Source: Pseudoneurospora amorphoporcata (lineage: Eukaryota; Ascomycota; Sordariomycetes; Sordariales; Sordariaceae). Taken from it: DNA of 21,988 nt. The DNA lies in NCBI GenBank assembly GCA_033297205.1, contig MU859399.1, forward strand, positions 1 to 21,988, written 5' to 3'. Position 1 is the first letter of the stretch; each line of letters starts with the position of its first letter. This document shows positions 19,993 to 21,988 of the stretch, one piece after another. Both the position numbers and the translations under genes were made by a program. Under the pieces are notes generated by a model. That model saw only the letters and a program-made list of their open reading frames with translations. It did not search any database and had not been told where the DNA came from.

Positions 19993-21165
19993 TCACTCAT
20001 ATCTCGCCTGACTGGCGGCCTGGGCTCCCCACTCCCGCTCGCGCTCCTGCCGCATCTCCTTCTCGAGCCTCTTGGCCTCCATGCGGAGGTCGTCGACAAG
20101 GTCCTGGTGGTACTGAGCGATGGAACGCAACACATTAGGGGAAATATTCCTTGGAAGGTACGCAAGCGTCGGCTTGCTGGTATCATGATCGAGATTGTTG
20201 TTGACGGATCCTCCGAAGGGCGTCGGACTGGGAGCGTAGTCGTTGCGTCTCATGGCCGTGAGTGCGGGGCTGCCAGTATAAATGTTGCCTATCATGGCCG
20301 TGGAAGCTTGTGGAAGACTATAGGTACCATTTTCGAGCGACTGTCTCGAGCTAGTTGGATAGTCGTTGCTCCCAAAGTGGTTTTGAGTAGGAGCCGGGGA
20401 AGCGTACTTCCTGAAGGCTACACTGTTCAGCCAATGGTCTGAAGCCGAGCCGAGCGCCGTGCCGGGACCATGAATCGGCGGCTCGCCAACCTGAGTTTGA
20501 CTCGTGACTATGGGAGGCGTGGGTGCAGGTGTAGGTCCAAGGGGAGGCTGTAACGACTGTTGACGATGAGCGGGCAAGGGGATGGGCGACTCGAGACGGG
20601 TAGCCGTGTTTGTATCGATCGTCTTCCTCCGCTTCTCGATGGGTTTCTTGGCGACAGATGCCGGTAGCTTAGACTCCGGACGCTTTCGATGCTGGCTGAG
20701 CGGCATATCGTCACTGTCTCCATCAAGATCCGATGCGTACAGCTGCTTCCTTGACGCCTATACAGGCAATTCGCACATGAACCATCGCCGACCTTTGGAT
20801 GTTGAACACAGCTGGTAAACGGCCCTGTACCGTTCTTACAGACCTGACAATCCGACATGGCCCGGTTACCGGTGAGTTGTACGAATACGGCTTCTAGGTT
20901 GCTGCGCACAGTCAAGTTTATGCTATTTATCGGTCCATGTTGCTTGCGGAGACAAACGTCCCTGACAGCCTGAGAAAAGTGTCAGCATTCGGGTATGTAC
21001 AAGACGTTGAGCTTCGGAGGTTCTGCTTACAGCTTCATCTCGCAGAATCGTGAGGTTTCTTCCGATATTCTCTTTAAAGCTGGCCAGGGCATCATGAGCT
21101 TGCTCTGCTGTGATCTTCCCGTTGCTGACAGGCCTGAGGGGTTCGATGACAGGAGTAGCTGACAT
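19993..21165 (-). CDS. DUF3716-like cysteine-motif protein, one apparent frameshift
   Basis: This is an unrecognised fungal protein of about 370 aa if the frame is continuous. Exon 1 (21031-21165) encodes MSATPVIEPL and a helical segment ending ILRDEA. A 61-nt intron (20970-21030, donor GTAAGC, branch GCTGAC, acceptor CTCAG) follows. Exon 2 begins AVRDVCLRK, then VFVQLTG and six cysteines, C86-x2-C89-x9-C99-x10-C110-x2-C113-x8-C122, around GTGPFTSCV and CANCLYRRQG. This is the pattern I associate with Pfam DUF3716, possibly metal-binding. Just after C122 (20731-20745) the frame must shift by one base to reach the long second part: basic KKPIEKRRK, a Pro/Ser/Thr-rich linker, then TLAYLPRNISPNVLRSIAQY and a charged coiled-coil-like end, EREREWG. 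No intron of credible size explains the shift. It is either a genuine lesion or a base-call error. The basic cluster suggests a nuclear location. Confidence 0.7.
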
Positions 21166-21181
21166 CGTACTATGTATTTCA

Positions 21182-21245
21182 CTGCGAAGGTTAGCGGAGG
21201 AAGGCGCTTCGTACACTACTAAGATAGGACGCTAACAACACTTAC
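21182..21245 (-). other. Probable 5'-UTR intron of the DUF3716-like gene
   Basis: Donor GTAAGT at 21245, branch CGCTAACC and acceptor TTCGCAG at 21182 define a 64-nt intron that ends 16 nt before the ATG at 21165. This supports the chosen start codon and implies that transcription begins upstream of 21246. Confidence 0.65.
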
Positions 21246-21539
21246 CGCACGCGGAGATGCTGGTCAGGGCTTCAAGGGACGCGACTGGGCGCAATCCGAG
21301 GCTATGGTGATCGAGGTACCTTGGAAGCAAAATTTCAACGAATCGAAGGCAATTGCAAGACTTTGGAGAAAGTGAGCAATCTCAATCCCAGCGATTGAGG
21401 AATAGAATGCGCTCAAGAGATTCAACAAGTCGGATTGCTGTTATGGCGATTTTGGTGTGAGGCAGAGGCAAAGATGGGTGCCGAGTAGGGAAGCGGGGCA
21501 GTTAGAATAGTGGGTGGAGGAATTACTTGTAGAACTAGA

Positions 21540-21988
21540 TGCTGGAAGATAGTCTTCTATCAGTTGGGGCGTGTTCGGTAAACCAGTATTTGCTTCAGTA
21601 AACCGTCTTGGCAGTTAAGTACAAAGGTTGAGGAAAGTGGTCAAAGCGCATTTACTGGAAGGGCGTGTCCGATGCAGCAGTAAATACACCAGTAAATGGA
21701 AATCCGTAAATCTGGGCGGACGTGGTTCGTGTGCAGTACCTGGGTTAAATTCCGTCGCAAGTACTCCCTCGGGTATATCCTCTAACAATTTCTTGCGATT
21801 TCTAGGCTCTCGTTAGCTTAGTAAATGGCTTAGCAGAAAGGTTACTTCACTATTGTCGATGCACGCTTTGTAGTTGGTCCAAAAAAGTCTTAGCTGTCAT
21901 GGGTCTGGCGCCCAGAGGTAATGCCTGGCTTCCATGCGCCAGGCCTGTGCCTGCCGGGGGTTCTCCAGACCACCCTGCAGGCCACTGG
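21540..21988. repeat. Repeat-like tail with AGTAAA motifs and GC-rich end
   Basis: From about 21561 the sequence reads GGGCGTGTTCGGTAAACCAG, then CAGTAAACCG, CAGTAAATAC, CCAGTAAATGG and TTAGTAAATGG. CATTTACTGG (21649-21658) is the inverse of CCAGTAAATG (21689-21698). The last about 100 bp switch to GC-rich sequence with GGTCTGGCGCCCAGAGGTAATG, whose CAGAGGTAATG and GGTCCAAAAA words also occur near the right end of E2. It could be a decayed TIR transposon running past the window edge. No target duplication or paired terminus is visible. Confidence 0.35.

Noticed and set aside
21730..21760. tRNA-like B-box GGTTAAATTCC
   Set aside because: No acceptor stem, A-box or anticodon arm can be built around it.

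Overview
The window looks like nuclear DNA of a filamentous ascomycete (Pezizomycotina). The genes have short introns with GTRAGN donors and CTAAC/CTGAC branch sites, the tRNA-Asp is interrupted by an intron, and some blocks are AT-rich and transition-scarred in a way that suggests repeat-induced mutation (RIP). The species cannot be named from the sequence alone.

Positions 1-3340 are a transposon graveyard. Two copies of a retrotransposon-LTR-like sequence stand head to head (1-202 and 330-about 977) around a short AT-rich spacer. AT-rich DNA follows, and two DNA transposons of normal GC content sit back to back in it. Element E1 (1159-1908) and element E2 (1918-2850) each have long terminal inverted repeats (TIRs) and exact 8-bp target duplications that overlap between the elements. 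Their interiors are homologous and in opposite orientation, but their TIRs do not match. Both are short and non-autonomous; E2 keeps a leader, an intron and a scrap of possible transposase coding sequence.

Positions 3341-12586 are about 9.2 kb of ordinary base composition in which I could support no gene.

Positions 12587-16127 are a conventional gene island. It has a six-exon SAM-dependent methyltransferase (+) containing an 8-nt microexon, an intron-containing tRNA-Asp(GTC) (-), and a four-exon SHB17-like histidine phosphatase (-) converging on the methyltransferase.

Positions 17409-21246 hold two tandem minus-strand paralogues of a fungal cysteine-motif family, resembling Pfam DUF3716 from memory. 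They share domain order (LRxL/AVRxxxLRK helix, CxxC...CxxC module, Pro/Ser-rich linker, C-terminal YLP...YHQ...LRxE helix) and one intron position. The downstream copy (17409-19093) carries an in-frame stop, probable frameshifts and a duplicated C-terminal module, so it reads as a decaying gene. The upstream copy (19993-21165) has one apparent 1-nt frameshift just after the cysteine module.

The last about 450 bp return to repeat-like sequence with recurring AGTAAA motifs. The methyltransferase and phosphatase are ordinary metabolic-type genes with no visible functional link to the DUF3716-like pair.
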